A stretch of 64,000 nucleotides of DNA from Gammaproteobacteria bacterium (GCA_016708925.1 JADJET010000019.1:108438-172437); one strand, 5' to 3'; numbered from the stretch's first letter, positions 34,269 to 43,274 are shown. A program made the numbers and translations. Notes: generated by a model not told the origin, from the letters alone.

Positions 34269-35318
34269 TCAGCAGCAGGCTGCCGCTGCCTCCCCCGCCG
34301 CGCTCTCGCTCGCGCGCTCGAACGGCAGACCGCCGCCACAGCCTTCGAACAGGCCGAAGTGACGGCTGAAATCACCATGGAACTCGAAGTGGGGGGCAAA
34401 GCGGGTGTCGGCCAGCATGCGCCAGGTGTTGCCGCACACCGGAAAGACGCGACCGGTTTCGATGCGGTGGTGTTTGTCGAGTACGAAACGGTCGGGGTGG
34501 TCGGGCACTGTGCCGCGATAGATCACCGCCTGGCCGTAATCCTCGCAGGCACTTTCCAGCGCATCGAGCCTGAACAGGCGGTAGGTGGCCGAATGGAAGC
34601 CCACATTCCCCACCCGCGCGGCGAGCGCCGGGTCGGTGACAACGAGCGGACGATCCTCGACCAGGCGTGGGTCGGCAAAACCCTGGCGCTGGGCGAGGCG
34701 CAGAAAATCGTTCCAGTAGAGCGCGCCACCGAGGCATTCGCCGTACAGCTCGGGATCGTTGCGCAGCGCATCCGGCACCCGGCGGTCGGCGTAGACATCG
34801 GAAAAATAAAATTCACCACCGGGCTTGAGCAGCCGCTGCACACCGGCCAGTACCGCGTCCTTGTCCGGCGACAGATTGACCACGCAGTTGGAGACGATCA
34901 CATCGAAGCTGGCCGGCTTGAGATCGAGCTGTTCCAGATTCTCGATATAGCCCTGCAGAAACCGGACGTTATCGAAACCGAAGGCTTCGGCGTGAAACGC
35001 GCGATGGGTTTCCGCCACCGCCAGTTGCGCCGCGGTCATGTCGACGCCCACCACCTCCCCGCGTGCGCCCACCAGTTGCGCGAGGGCATAGGCATCGCGC
35101 CCAGAGCCGCAGCCGAGATCAAGCACCCGGCTGCCCTCCAACTGCGGCGGACACACCAGCCCGCAGCCGTAGTAGCGCGCGAGCACCTCGGGATGAATGC
35201 GTGCCAGCAGGGGTCGCAGCCAGCCCGGCACCTGGGACAGGTCGCAGCAGGCCGACGTCTTGAGATCGGCCGACGACTGCAACTGGCGACCGTAATAATC
35301 CTTGACGAGTTCGTGCAT
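34269..35318 (-). CDS. arsM: Arsenite S-adenosylmethionine methyltransferase
   Basis: A 349-residue methyltransferase converting arsenite to methylated arsenicals. The AdoMet motif is VLDLGCGSGRDAYALAQLVG. Arsenic-binding cysteines are in place: Cys24/25 in KTSACC, Cys145 in VSNCVVNLSPDK and Cys195 in GECLGGALYW. The protein ends in a Cys pair. It lies downstream of arsS and a TIGR04283-type glycosyltransferase, so methylation may feed arsenosugar synthesis. It starts 11 bases after the preceding methyltransferase gene. Confidence 0.9.
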   Translation of the reverse strand: MHELVKDYYGRQLQSSADLKTSACCDLSQVPGWLRPLLARIHPEVLARYYGCGLVCPPQLEGSRVLDLGCGSGRDAYALAQLVGARGEVVGVDMTAAQLAVAETHRAFHAEAFGFDNVRFLQGYIENLEQLDLKPASFDVIVSNCVVNLSPDKDAVLAGVQRLLKPGGEFYFSDVYADRRVPDALRNDPELYGECLGGALYWNDFLRLAQRQGFADPRLVEDRPLVVTDPALAARVGNVGFHSATYRLFRLDALESACEDYGQAVIYRGTVPDHPDRFVLDKHHRIETGRVFPVCGNTWRMLADTRFAPHFEFHGDFSRHFGLFEGCGGGLPFERASESAAGEAAAACC

Positions 35319-35329
35319 GAAAGTTGCCG

Positions 35330-36205
35330 TCAGTGGATGGGTTTGATGAATTTCAGCGTCATGCGGTCGCTCTCGCCGATGGCGAGATAGTCGCTGCGTT
35401 TGGCGGCATCGCCGCGCAGCGAGGGCGGCAGATTCCAGACCCCGTCGGGATGATCGGCATGGTCCTTGGGATTGGCGTTGATTTCGCTTTTGGCGACGAG
35501 CCGGAATCCCGCGCGCTGCGCCACGCCGATCACGAAATCCTCGCGCAGATAGCCGCTTTCTTGCTGATCGCCGAGGGGCCGATTCGCGGGCAGGCGATGA
35601 TCGACCACGCCCAGGATGCCGCCCGGCTTGAGCGCCGCGTACATGGCCGCAAAGGCCGCCAGCGTGCGCTCCTCGCCGCCGCCGCGCATGGTCCAGTTGT
35701 GCACATTGCGAAACGTGAGCACCAGATCGGCGCTGTTGGGCGGCGCGATCGCAACCGCGCGCGGCGGATCGAATTCGGTCACCTCGACCTTGTCGTACAA
35801 CGCCGGGGCCGCCGCGAGCTTGCGCAAAAAGTCCGCGCGCAACTCACGGAAATATTTGAGTTCGGAAGTGACGCTGAAGTGAGTCGCATACAACTTGCCC
35901 CGCTCACGCAGATAGGGCGCGAGAATCTCGGTGTACCAGCCGCCGCCCGGCCAGATTTCCACAACCGTCATGTCGGGTCGGATACCGAACAAGCTCAGGG
36001 TTTCGTACGGATGGCGGGCGCCATCGCGTGCGACAAAATCCGGACTGCGGTGCGCGCCGGCGATGACCGCGCGCAACGCGGCATCGTCGGCCGCCGCAGC
36101 CGCCAAACCCTGACCGTACAAACTCGCGGCCAGGGCAAGCAGAACGGAGCACGCCCTGACGCGGGCCGCTTGCCGACTGGCACAATGACCCACGCAATCA
36201 CGCAT
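35330..36205 (-). CDS. Exported class I methyltransferase-like protein
   Basis: A 291-residue protein starting at 36205 behind GGAGG. It opens with a signal-like segment (CSVLLALAASLYGQGLAAAA), then a Rossmann methyltransferase domain with MTVVEIWPGGGWYTEILAPY and LVLTFRNVHNW. A methyltransferase with an export signal is odd, since AdoMet is cytoplasmic; it recalls the COG4798 group of predicted methyltransferases. Next to arsM it may modify an arsenic compound, but this is inference. Confidence 0.75.
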   Translation of the reverse strand: MRDCVGHCASRQAARVRACSVLLALAASLYGQGLAAAAADDAALRAVIAGAHRSPDFVARDGARHPYETLSLFGIRPDMTVVEIWPGGGWYTEILAPYLRERGKLYATHFSVTSELKYFRELRADFLRKLAAAPALYDKVEVTEFDPPRAVAIAPPNSADLVLTFRNVHNWTMRGGGEERTLAAFAAMYAALKPGGILGVVDHRLPANRPLGDQQESGYLREDFVIGVAQRAGFRLVAKSEINANPKDHADHPDGVWNLPPSLRGDAAKRSDYLAIGESDRMTLKFIKPIH

Positions 36206-36310
36206 GACTGACCTCCACACGACGGCTATCCAAGTTTCACCCCGGGATCATCGGGATTCGACGATCCACCCTATCACACCCCGTTACGTACACCCGTCAC
36301 GTACACCCCG

Positions 36311-37009
36311 TCACGACCGCGGCGGATCACCGGCCGGCGGGAACAACTGCGGTCGGGCCGCCCGCCACTCCGCCGCCAGTTGTCGAGCGCGCGCTATCTG
36401 GTCGGGTTGCATGTCTGTGGCCACGGAATCGCGGTTAAAAATGGCGTTCTCGTGCCCGGCACCGGTGATGTCAAACCACATGTAAGCCTGGACCAGATCC
36501 GCTTCCACACCCAGCCCCTTGTCATAGAGCAGTGCGATGGCGAACTGGGCCAGCGGCTCGCCCAGTTCAGCAGCCTGGCGGTATAGCTGCATCGCCATGG
36601 CGTAATCCTGTTTCAGAGACATGCCGTATTCGTACAACAGGCCCAGGTTATACATGGCCGGCGCAAAATTCCTGTCAATCGCCTGGCGATACCACTCCGC
36701 GGCCACAATATGGTCACGAGGGACTCCATTGCCGCTGTCGTACATGACCCCGATGTTGTGCATCGCCGCTGCATTGCCCTGGTCTGCGGCCTTGCGATAC
36801 CAGACCAGCGCGTCGGTGTTGGACTGGGCCACGCCATTACCCGCCTGATAAAGATTGCCGAGCATCCGCTGGGCATCGGCATCGCCGGAGTCGGCAATCT
36901 GCCGGCACGCGGCAAACGCCGCTGCGGGATCGGTATCCGAACCCGCACAGATCGCCAGCGCATTACCGGTCGATGCCAGAAGTACGGTTGTCAGCAGCAG
37001 TAATTTCAT
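36311..37009 (-). CDS. Exported Sel1-repeat protein
   Basis: A 232-residue protein with a signal peptide (LLLTTVLLASTGNALA) and at least four Sel1 repeats: AQRMLGNLYQAGNGVAQSN, AMHNIGVMYDSGNGVPRDH, AMYNLGLLYEYGMSLKQD and AQFAIALLYDKGLGVEAD. GGGAGGAGAAAG precedes the ATG, a strong site. It sits inside the arsenosugar-type cluster, perhaps as a periplasmic scaffold (inference). Confidence 0.8.
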   Translation of the reverse strand: MKLLLLTTVLLASTGNALAICAGSDTDPAAAFAACRQIADSGDADAQRMLGNLYQAGNGVAQSNTDALVWYRKAADQGNAAAMHNIGVMYDSGNGVPRDHIVAAEWYRQAIDRNFAPAMYNLGLLYEYGMSLKQDYAMAMQLYRQAAELGEPLAQFAIALLYDKGLGVEADLVQAYMWFDITGAGHENAIFNRDSVATDMQPDQIARARQLAAEWRAARPQLFPPAGDPPRS

Positions 37010-37086
37010 CTTTCTCCTCCCGTATCATTTGCAATTATTTGCAGGTCAGATCAGCGGCGGGTATGACACCCTGGAGCCGCCGGGTT

Positions 37087-37776
37087 TCACCGATAGTACG
37101 TGGCCAGTTCGGCCGCCGATACACCGCGCCAGTAAGCCCAGCGCAAGCGCCACATCAGCAGCATCGTGCGCCACAGGCCGCGCTGCTCCCAGCGGCGGCC
37201 GGAAGTCACCACGGGCGTGCGGAGGCAGGCTGGGCGCGACAGCTCCAGCAAGCGCCGCGACAGCTCGATATCTTCCATCAACGGCTGATCGGGAAAGCCG
37301 CCCACCGCTGCGAACGCTGCGCGCGTGACGAAAATCGCCTGATCGCCGGTCGCAATACCGGTCAGCCGCGAGCGCAGGTTCATCAGCCGCGCGATGACCC
37401 GGAGCATCCGGGGACGCCCGGCGATGCGCACGTCGAAGCGACCCCAGCGGTGGCGGCCGCTGGCCAGGGCGTGCTCGATCAGCGCCACGGCATCATCCGG
37501 CAAGCGCGTGTCGGCGTGCATAAAAAGCAGGACTTCAGAGCAGGAACTGGCGGCACCCGCGTTCATCTGCCGCGCTCTGCCGTGCGGCCCGGTGATCGGC
37601 GAGAAGCCCGCCGCGCCGGCAATGGCGACGCTGCCGTCGCTGCTGCCACCATCGACCAGAATCAGTTCGCAGCCCGCGTCCAACCCTACCCGCAGCGCGG
37701 CCAATGTCGCGGGCAGTTCCGGCGCCTCATTGAGCATGGGCACGACGATCGAAATACGGGGCGCTGCCGAATTCAT
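37087..37776 (-). CDS. TIGR04283-type arsenosugar glycosyltransferase (GT2 fold)
   Basis: A 229-residue family 2 glycosyltransferase. It carries ISIVVPMLNEAPELPATLAA, LILVDGGSSDGS, GPHGRARQMNAGA and FMHADTRLPDDA, followed by GRFDVRI, the set seen in the glycosyltransferases that accompany arsS. It would add a glycosyl unit during arsenosugar synthesis. The start at 37776 is taken at MNSAAPRIS, since upstream codons look non-coding. Confidence 0.82.
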   Translation of the reverse strand: MNSAAPRISIVVPMLNEAPELPATLAALRVGLDAGCELILVDGGSSDGSVAIAGAAGFSPITGPHGRARQMNAGAASSCSEVLLFMHADTRLPDDAVALIEHALASGRHRWGRFDVRIAGRPRMLRVIARLMNLRSRLTGIATGDQAIFVTRAAFAAVGGFPDQPLMEDIELSRRLLELSRPACLRTPVVTSGRRWEQRGLWRTMLLMWRLRWAYWRGVSAAELATYYR

Positions 37777-37834
37777 TCCACGCACATCCCATCGTCCACT
37801 CGATTGCCGGCCATAGCTGTTGCCTACCCTGGTT

Positions 37835-38083
37835 TCAGCGGCCGGTTGGCGCATCACTTTCGTGCATCACGGAGGTGCTGTCGGGATTCGCGGCTTCATC
37901 GTCGGCAGCTGCTCCCGGCACATAGGCCTGCGCCGCGCCGCGCAGAAAATCCAGGTGTTTGCCGAAATTCCGGCAGCCCGCGCACATCAGCAGATGCAAT
38001 CTCAGACCGACCCGCTCGCCCCGAGTCAGCGCACGCTCCCGGGCTTCCGACATCAGGCGGGTACTTTCCCGACAGCTCGGCAT
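37835..38083 (-). CDS. Zinc-binding anti-sigma factor (zf-HC2 type)
   Basis: An 82-residue protein with a short zinc-finger region: Cys in MPSCREST, then HLLMCAGCRNF (H-x3-C-x2-C). These are the ligands of zinc-containing anti-sigma factors. Its ATG overlaps the sigma-factor stop (TGATG), so the pair is translationally coupled. No membrane segment is seen, so it would be a soluble sensor or inhibitor. Confidence 0.8.
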   Translation of the reverse strand: MPSCRESTRLMSEARERALTRGERVGLRLHLLMCAGCRNFGKHLDFLRGAAQAYVPGAAADDEAANPDSTSVMHESDAPTGR

Positions 38084-38721
38084 CAGCGCAGACCCTCGAC
38101 GAACCAGTGGTTTTCCAGGCACGCGCGCAATCTCAAACGCGCACGGTGCAGCAACACATTGAGATTGGTCCGGGAAAGCGCGAGCGCCTTACAGATTTCA
38201 TCGGCGTCGAGCCCGACGAACTCCCGCATCATGAACACCCGCGCCTGGCGCTCCGGCAGCCCTTCGAGGCAGGCTTCGAATACGTGCCAGAACTGGGTCT
38301 CGCGCAGACTGGCTTCCGGCTCACGCCAGCCGGCCGGTTGCTCGCTCAGGTGCCAATGGCCGCGCGCGTCGAACAGCGCGGCAAAGGTCTCGCCGTCATC
38401 GTCGGCGTCGCCCAGACTGCTCGCGGTCACAATGCGCGAACGCTGCCGCAGGGCGTCCGCAATCTTGTTCTTGAGAATGGCGAACACCCAGGTTTTCAGT
38501 GCCGAGCGCCCGCCAAAAAAGCGCTGGTTTTTGAGCGCGCCCGCCAGCGCTTCCTGTACGGCGTCTTCGGCGAGATCCGGATCCCTGAGCTGAAGCGTGG
38601 CGAACTTGATCATCTGGCGCCGCAGCGGCACCAGAAACTCCGGATCGGCCAGTGTCACCGCGCCGCCGCCCGCTTGCGCCGCGTCTTCTGCCAACTCATT
38701 CGCCACGGGGCCAGTCGTCAA
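38083..38721 (-). CDS. ECF-type sigma-70 factor
   Basis: A 212-residue sigma factor. Region 2 reads LRDPDLAEDAVQEALAGALK and SALKTWVFAILKNKIADALR. Region 4 reads LPERQARVFMMREFVGLDAD and ICKALALSRTNLNVLLHRAR. It is coupled to the anti-sigma gene and lies 12 bases after arsS. It probably drives this cluster in response to arsenic or a related stress (inference). Confidence 0.88.
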   Translation of the reverse strand: MTTGPVANELAEDAAQAGGGAVTLADPEFLVPLRRQMIKFATLQLRDPDLAEDAVQEALAGALKNQRFFGGRSALKTWVFAILKNKIADALRQRSRIVTASSLGDADDDGETFAALFDARGHWHLSEQPAGWREPEASLRETQFWHVFEACLEGLPERQARVFMMREFVGLDADEICKALALSRTNLNVLLHRARLRLRACLENHWFVEGLR

Positions 38722-38733
38722 GGGGATGGCCGC

Positions 38734-39681
38734 TCAGAGCGCCCCGCCGCAACTGCTGCCCTGCCCCGCGGTGCAGCCGTAGCAGTGGTCGGCGACGCGG
38801 ATGGGTGTGCCGGCGACATCCGCCACAAGCAGGTCGCGCACATGACCGGAACTCGCTGCCGGCAGACCGAGTTGCTGATTGAAATCGCAGTCGTAGAGAT
38901 GGCCGCGCCAATCGACACTGATCAGATCGCGGCACATGACGTGGTCGAGATTGGCGGACTGATAATTGTCCTTCAGCAACCGCAGGTAACCGGCGAACTG
39001 CCCTTGCGAAACCAGCGTCGATCCGAAACGGTTGATGGGCATGTTGGCGAGCGCAAACAGGGTGTTGAACCGGACACCGAACTGTTCGGAGAGTTCGCGC
39101 TTGTAATCCGCTTCGAGCCTGGCCTGAGCGGGGGGCAGGCTGGCACCCTGGGGGTTGTAGACCAGGTTCAGCGCCAGCCCCGAGCCATCATGGCCGTAGC
39201 CCAGCGCATTCAGCTTTTGCAACGCCCGGATACTTTTTTCGAACACGCCCACGCCGCGCTGGCTATCGACATTGGCGGCCGAATAGCACGGCAGCGACGC
39301 CACCACCTCCACGCGTTGGGCGGCGAGAAACTCCGCCAGCTCTTCCTGCCCTGGCTCGAACAGAATCGTGAGATTGCAGCGATCGATCACCTTCACCCCG
39401 AGGCCCCGCGCCTGGCGCACCAGATCGCGAAACTGCGGATGCAACTCGGGCGCGCCACCGGTGAGATCGAGGGTGTCGATGCCGCGCGCCGCCAGCACCC
39501 GGGGAATCAGTGCCAGGTTGTCGGCGTCCATCATCTCGGTGCGGGTCGGGCCGGCGTTGACATGGCAATGCAGGCAGCGCTGGTTGCAGCGGTAGCCGAG
39601 ATTGACCTGAAGGGTGCGGGTAGCGCGGCGCGCGATGGCGGGGAAATCCGTCACTTCGAGCAGGGGCAGGGTGGCGCGCAT
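38734..39681 (-). CDS. arsS: Arsenosugar biosynthesis radical SAM protein
   Basis: A 315-residue radical SAM enzyme thought to move the 5'-deoxyadenosyl group onto methylated arsenic. The cluster motif is GYRCNQRCLHCHVNAGP (C-x3-C-x2-C), followed by LDLTGGAPEL. The C-terminal cysteines CYGCTAGQGSSCGG match the arsS tail. The start at 39681 is preferred because AAGGA lies before it. It leads the operon: arsS, sigma, anti-sigma, glycosyltransferase, Sel1, methyltransferase, arsM. Confidence 0.9.
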   Translation of the reverse strand: MRATLPLLEVTDFPAIARRATRTLQVNLGYRCNQRCLHCHVNAGPTRTEMMDADNLALIPRVLAARGIDTLDLTGGAPELHPQFRDLVRQARGLGVKVIDRCNLTILFEPGQEELAEFLAAQRVEVVASLPCYSAANVDSQRGVGVFEKSIRALQKLNALGYGHDGSGLALNLVYNPQGASLPPAQARLEADYKRELSEQFGVRFNTLFALANMPINRFGSTLVSQGQFAGYLRLLKDNYQSANLDHVMCRDLISVDWRGHLYDCDFNQQLGLPAASSGHVRDLLVADVAGTPIRVADHCYGCTAGQGSSCGGAL

Positions 39682-39762
39682 GGTGTCCTTGGAACGCATG
39701 AGTTACAGGCATATTCGTCGCCCGGTATCCGGCAATCTTACACGGGGCTGCCGGTGCGCCCC

Positions 39763-40905
39763 TCAAGGCAACGCGTTACCCATGATGATGGTCCCGCTGG
39801 CGCCGAACATGCCCCCCACGCCATGGCAGACCGAGGTTTTCGCGCCGGCCACCTGCGCGGGCGCAATGCCGCGCATCTGACGCACGCTCTCCTGCAGCGC
39901 GTACATGCCGTACATGCCGGAGTGCATGTAGCTCAAACCGCCGCCGTTGGTGTTCATGGGCAGCTTGCCGCCGGGCGCGGTGTGGCGCTCCCAGATAAAA
40001 GCGCCCGCTTCACCTTTGCCGACAAAACCCAGGTCTTCGAGGCCATAAATGGGCAGATGGGCGAAAGCGTCGTAGATCATCAGGTGATCAACGTCGGCAT
40101 GGGTGATGCCGGCTTCGGCAAAGGCCTTGGCGCCGGATACCCGGAATGCGCGCGACGATGTGAAATCCTGCATCTGGCTGATCATCGGCGTCTCGACGCT
40201 TTCGCCCGTGCCCAGGATATAAACGGGCCTGGTGGGGAAATCCTTGGCGCGCTCGGCCGAAGTCAGCACCAGGGCGCCGCCGCCGTCGGTCACCAGACAG
40301 CATTCGAGCACATGAAACGGATAGGCGATGAGTTTGGAATCGAGCACGTCCTGCACCGTGATCGGATCGCGGTGGGTGGCACGGGGATTCATGCCCGCCC
40401 ATTCGCGCTGCACCACGGCGACATTGGCCAGTTGCTCGTGGGTGAGGCCGTGATCCTTCATGTAGCGCAGCACCGGAATGGTGAACATGGTGGGCGCGCC
40501 CAGCACGCCATAAGGCAATTCGAACTGGCCGGCGAGGCTCGCCTGGTTGATTCCCACCGCCTGGCTGCCGACCCAGGAGCGGCCGCTTTCGCCGTGGGTG
40601 ATGAGCACGGTGGTACACAGGCCTTCGGCGATGGCCGCCGCCGCGTGCCGCACATGGAGCATGAAGGAGCAGCCGCCCACCATGGTGCCGTCCACCCAGG
40701 TCGGCGTGATGCCCAGATAGTGGGCGAGTTCGGTGGGCCATTCGGCGGCGCAGGCGACGCCGTCGATGTCCTTGGGAGTGAGCCCGCAGTCGGCCAGCGC
40801 GTTCAGCGCGGCATCGGCGTGCAACTGAATCTGGGACATGTCCGGGACCAGCCCAAGCCGGGTGGTCTCGGCGGCACCCACGATGGCGACGGCGCCGGGC
40901 TTCAT
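39763..40905 (-). CDS. SCP2/lipid-transfer-type thiolase
   Basis: A 380-residue thiolase-fold protein with AIVGAAETTRLG, GITPTWVDGTMVGGCSFMLH, CLVTDGGGALVLTS, NTNGGGLSYMHSGMYGMYAL and the histidine motif VCHGVGGMFGASG. Members of this non-canonical group act in side-chain degradation of sterols and other branched acyl-CoAs and often need a DUF35 partner. Exactly such a gene precedes it with a four-base overlap. The substrate is unknown. Confidence 0.85.
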   Translation of the reverse strand: MKPGAVAIVGAAETTRLGLVPDMSQIQLHADAALNALADCGLTPKDIDGVACAAEWPTELAHYLGITPTWVDGTMVGGCSFMLHVRHAAAAIAEGLCTTVLITHGESGRSWVGSQAVGINQASLAGQFELPYGVLGAPTMFTIPVLRYMKDHGLTHEQLANVAVVQREWAGMNPRATHRDPITVQDVLDSKLIAYPFHVLECCLVTDGGGALVLTSAERAKDFPTRPVYILGTGESVETPMISQMQDFTSSRAFRVSGAKAFAEAGITHADVDHLMIYDAFAHLPIYGLEDLGFVGKGEAGAFIWERHTAPGGKLPMNTNGGGLSYMHSGMYGMYALQESVRQMRGIAPAQVAGAKTSVCHGVGGMFGASGTIIMGNALP

Positions 40906-41321
40906 CGCGCATCTCCCCGCGCCGGGCGGAATTTCGGCAGCGCGATATCCGCGCTCACCGATTCGAACACCACTTCGAGCGGCATATCCAGCACCAGGGC
41001 TTCCGGTGTCTGGGGCACCCCCAGGATATTGGTCATCATGCGCGGCCCCTCTTCAAGCTGCACCACGGCGATGGCATAGGGCGCGTCGATCCATTTCGGC
41101 AGCCGGTGATTGATCACATAGCTGTACAGCGTGGCGCGGCCGCTGGCACGCACCACCGACACCTGCCGCGAAGCGCACTCGGGACAGAAAGGACGCGGCG
41201 GAAAATACACATGGGTGCAGGCGTCGCATTGCTGCAAGCGCAGCTCGCCCAGTTTGGCGCCCTCCCAGAAATGCCGGGTCTCGGGCGTCGGGCGTGGCAA
41301 TGTCTTCGGATTGATGCTCAT
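40902..41321 (-). CDS. DUF35 OB-fold/zinc-ribbon protein, thiolase partner
   Basis: A 139-residue protein with a rubredoxin-like zinc ribbon (QQCDACTHVYFPPRPFCPEC) and an OB-fold tail (LYSYVINHRLPKWIDAPYAI). DUF35 proteins assemble with SCP2-type thiolases or related lyases. Its stop overlaps the thiolase start, supporting a complex. It is divergent from the SDR gene at 41436. Confidence 0.88.
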   Translation of the reverse strand: MSINPKTLPRPTPETRHFWEGAKLGELRLQQCDACTHVYFPPRPFCPECASRQVSVVRASGRATLYSYVINHRLPKWIDAPYAIAVVQLEEGPRMMTNILGVPQTPEALVLDMPLEVVFESVSADIALPKFRPARGDAR

Positions 41322-41349
41322 GGCGGGGCTGCCGATCATTATTGTTGTG

Positions 41350-41361
41350 ACAATCGATTGT
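41350..41361. promoter_or_regulatory. Palindromic operator candidate
   Basis: ACAATCGATTGT is a perfect 12-bp palindrome in the 114-base gap between two divergent gene starts. A TetR- or MarR-type repressor could act on both; no such regulator gene is adjacent. Confidence 0.45.
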
Positions 41362-41435
41362 TGCCCTTTAGGGCGAGCTTGTCGAGTCAGCCTGTGTAAA
41401 ATCGGATCCATCCCTAACCAACGGAGTACACAATA

Positions 41436-42344
41436 ATGACCATTCGATACGACAATCGGGTAGCGGTTGTAACAGGGGCCGGCGCCGGACTCGGGCGCAG
41501 CCACGCGCTCTTTCTCGCTTCGCGCGGGGCGCGCGTGGTGGTGAACGATCTGGGCGGCGCGGTGGACGGCAGCGGAAGTTCGGCGACACCAGCCCAGCAG
41601 GTGGTGGCGGAGATCAAAGCCGCCGGTGGCGAGGCGGTGGCCAACGCCGATTCCGTCGCCACGCCGGCGGGCGCCGCGCGCATCGTCCAGACCGCGCTCG
41701 ACAACTGGGGGCGTATCGATATCCTGATCAACAACGCCGGCAACCTGCGCGACAAGACCATCGCCAAGATGACCCCGGAGGATTTCGATGCCGTGGTGGC
41801 CGTGCATCTGGCGGGCGCCGCCTATTGCACCCTCGCCGCCTGGCCGCACATGAAGGACGCCAACTACGGCCGCATCGTGATGACCACCTCGGCCGCCGGC
41901 CTGTTCGGCAACTTCGGCCAGAGCAACTACGCCGCTGCCAAGCTGGGCGTGGTCGGCCTGATGAACGCCCTCAAGCACGAGGGGCGCAAGTACAACATCC
42001 ACATCAACACGGTGGCGCCCATGGCGCTGACCCGCATGACCCAGGACATCATGTCCGAGCAGATCAAGCCGCTGGTGAAAGCGGAATTCGTGACGCCCAT
42101 CGTGGCCTGGTTCTGCGCCGAGGAAAACGACACCTCCGGCGACGTGGTGGAAGCCGGCGCCGGCTACTACGCCCGGGTGCAGATCATGGAAGCCGCGGGC
42201 GCGGTGCTGGGCGGCGGTCAGGTGCCAACCCCGGAACAGATCCGCGACAACTACGCGCGCATCGCCGACATGAGCGGTGCCCAGCCCTACGACTCGGCCA
42301 ACGACGTGATGCGCCATGTGTTTCGCACCCTGCGGCCGCGTTAG
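41436..42344 (+). CDS. SDR-family 3-hydroxyacyl-CoA dehydrogenase-like protein
   Basis: A 302-residue dehydrogenase like the SDR part of multifunctional beta-oxidation enzymes. It has VAVVTGAGAGLGRSHALFLA, VVVNDLGGAVDGSG, ILINNAGNLRDKTI, YAAAKLGVVGL and TVAPMALTRMT. GGAGTACACAAT precedes the ATG. Next to the thiolase/DUF35 pair it probably supplies the 3-ketoacyl-CoA for cleavage (inference). Confidence 0.85.
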   Translation: MTIRYDNRVAVVTGAGAGLGRSHALFLASRGARVVVNDLGGAVDGSGSSATPAQQVVAEIKAAGGEAVANADSVATPAGAARIVQTALDNWGRIDILINNAGNLRDKTIAKMTPEDFDAVVAVHLAGAAYCTLAAWPHMKDANYGRIVMTTSAAGLFGNFGQSNYAAAKLGVVGLMNALKHEGRKYNIHINTVAPMALTRMTQDIMSEQIKPLVKAEFVTPIVAWFCAEENDTSGDVVEAGAGYYARVQIMEAAGAVLGGGQVPTPEQIRDNYARIADMSGAQPYDSANDVMRHVFRTLRPR

Positions 42345-42386
42345 CGGGGCGGCCAACTGACATCAGGGCATCGCGCAGAGCCCGTC

Positions 42387-42464
42387 GTTCCCGTGCAAAC
42401 GGGAACCCAGGTGCCGCGCTAGCTCAGAATCCGTTGGCACCTGGACCCCCGCTTGCGCGGGGGT
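42387..42464. repeat. REP-like paired hairpins
   Basis: GTTCCCGT-GCAA-ACGGGAAC (42387-42406) and ACCCCCGC-TTGC-GCGGGGGT (42445-42464) are perfect 8-bp hairpins between two genes. The first belongs to the same family as 57806-57825. They look like dispersed extragenic palindromes. Confidence 0.6.
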
Positions 42465-42512
42465 GACGAGAAGACGGCACGCAACATCAACAACACATCA
42501 GCGAGATACATC

Positions 42513-43274
42513 ATGAGACTAGCCAACAAAGTCGCCCTGGTCACCGGCGCCGCCGGCCCCATGGGTCTGGGCGTCGCCAAGCGCTTCGCCGAAGAGGGCG
42601 CCTCCGTCATCATCACCGACGTTTCCGGCCGCCGCCTCGAAGCCGCGGTCGAGGAAATCACTCCGCTGCTGGCACCCGGCGCCAAGGTCCACGCGCACCG
42701 CGCCAGCGTGCTGGTCGAGGCGGAAGTGGACGAGTTGCTCGCGTCCTCGCGCGAGCATTTCGACCGCGTCGACGTGCTCATCAACGTGGTTGGCGGGTTG
42801 TTCATCGACGCCAAATACACACCGGTGCTGGAAGTCTCCGAAGAGCGCTGGGACGGCTGCTTCCGCGTCAACCTGAAAGGCATTTTCTACCTGGTGCGCA
42901 AGCTCGCTCCCGGCATGCTGGCGCGCAAGTGGGGCAAGATCGTCAATGTGTCCTCGGTGGAATACGCCGGCGCCGCCGGTCATGCCGACTACGGCGCTGC
43001 CAAGGCCGGCGTCACCTCCCTGACCCGCAGCCTGGCCGAGGAACTCGCACCCCACATCAACGTCAACTGCATCGCCCCCGGCATCATCCGCACCACGGCC
43101 ATCCGCGATGTGGGCGAAGACGTGGCCCGCGAGTTCGAGCAAAAGAACCTGATGAAGCGCATGGGCGAGCCCCTCGACATCGCCAACGCCGCGCTGTTTT
43201 TCAGCAACGACGAATCGAGCTATGTCACCGGCGTGACCCTGCCGGTGTCGGGTGGGCTGTGGCCGGCGCTGTGA
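42513..43274 (+). CDS. SDR-family oxidoreductase (FabG-like)
   Basis: A 253-residue short-chain dehydrogenase with VALVTGAAGPMGLG, a variant glycine motif, LINVVGG in place of NNAG, NVSSVEYAGA, YGAAKAGV and a closing PVSGGLWPAL. The start at 42513 is taken at MRLANKVAL. The substituted NNAG motif suggests a divergent member. It lies last in the catabolic block, before the restriction island. Confidence 0.82.
   Translation: MRLANKVALVTGAAGPMGLGVAKRFAEEGASVIITDVSGRRLEAAVEEITPLLAPGAKVHAHRASVLVEAEVDELLASSREHFDRVDVLINVVGGLFIDAKYTPVLEVSEERWDGCFRVNLKGIFYLVRKLAPGMLARKWGKIVNVSSVEYAGAAGHADYGAAKAGVTSLTRSLAEELAPHINVNCIAPGIIRTTAIRDVGEDVAREFEQKNLMKRMGEPLDIANAALFFSNDESSYVTGVTLPVSGGLWPAL

Noticed and set aside
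36240..36310. Repeated CGTACACCC/CGTCACG units as a possible CRISPR-like array
   Set aside because: Units are under 15 bases, irregular and without spacers; only a small low-complexity stretch.
36973..41079. A 1368-codon plus-strand frame
   Set aside because: It runs antisense to several clearly assigned genes (glycosyltransferase, sigma factor, arsS, thiolase) and has no domain; high GC keeps the frame open.
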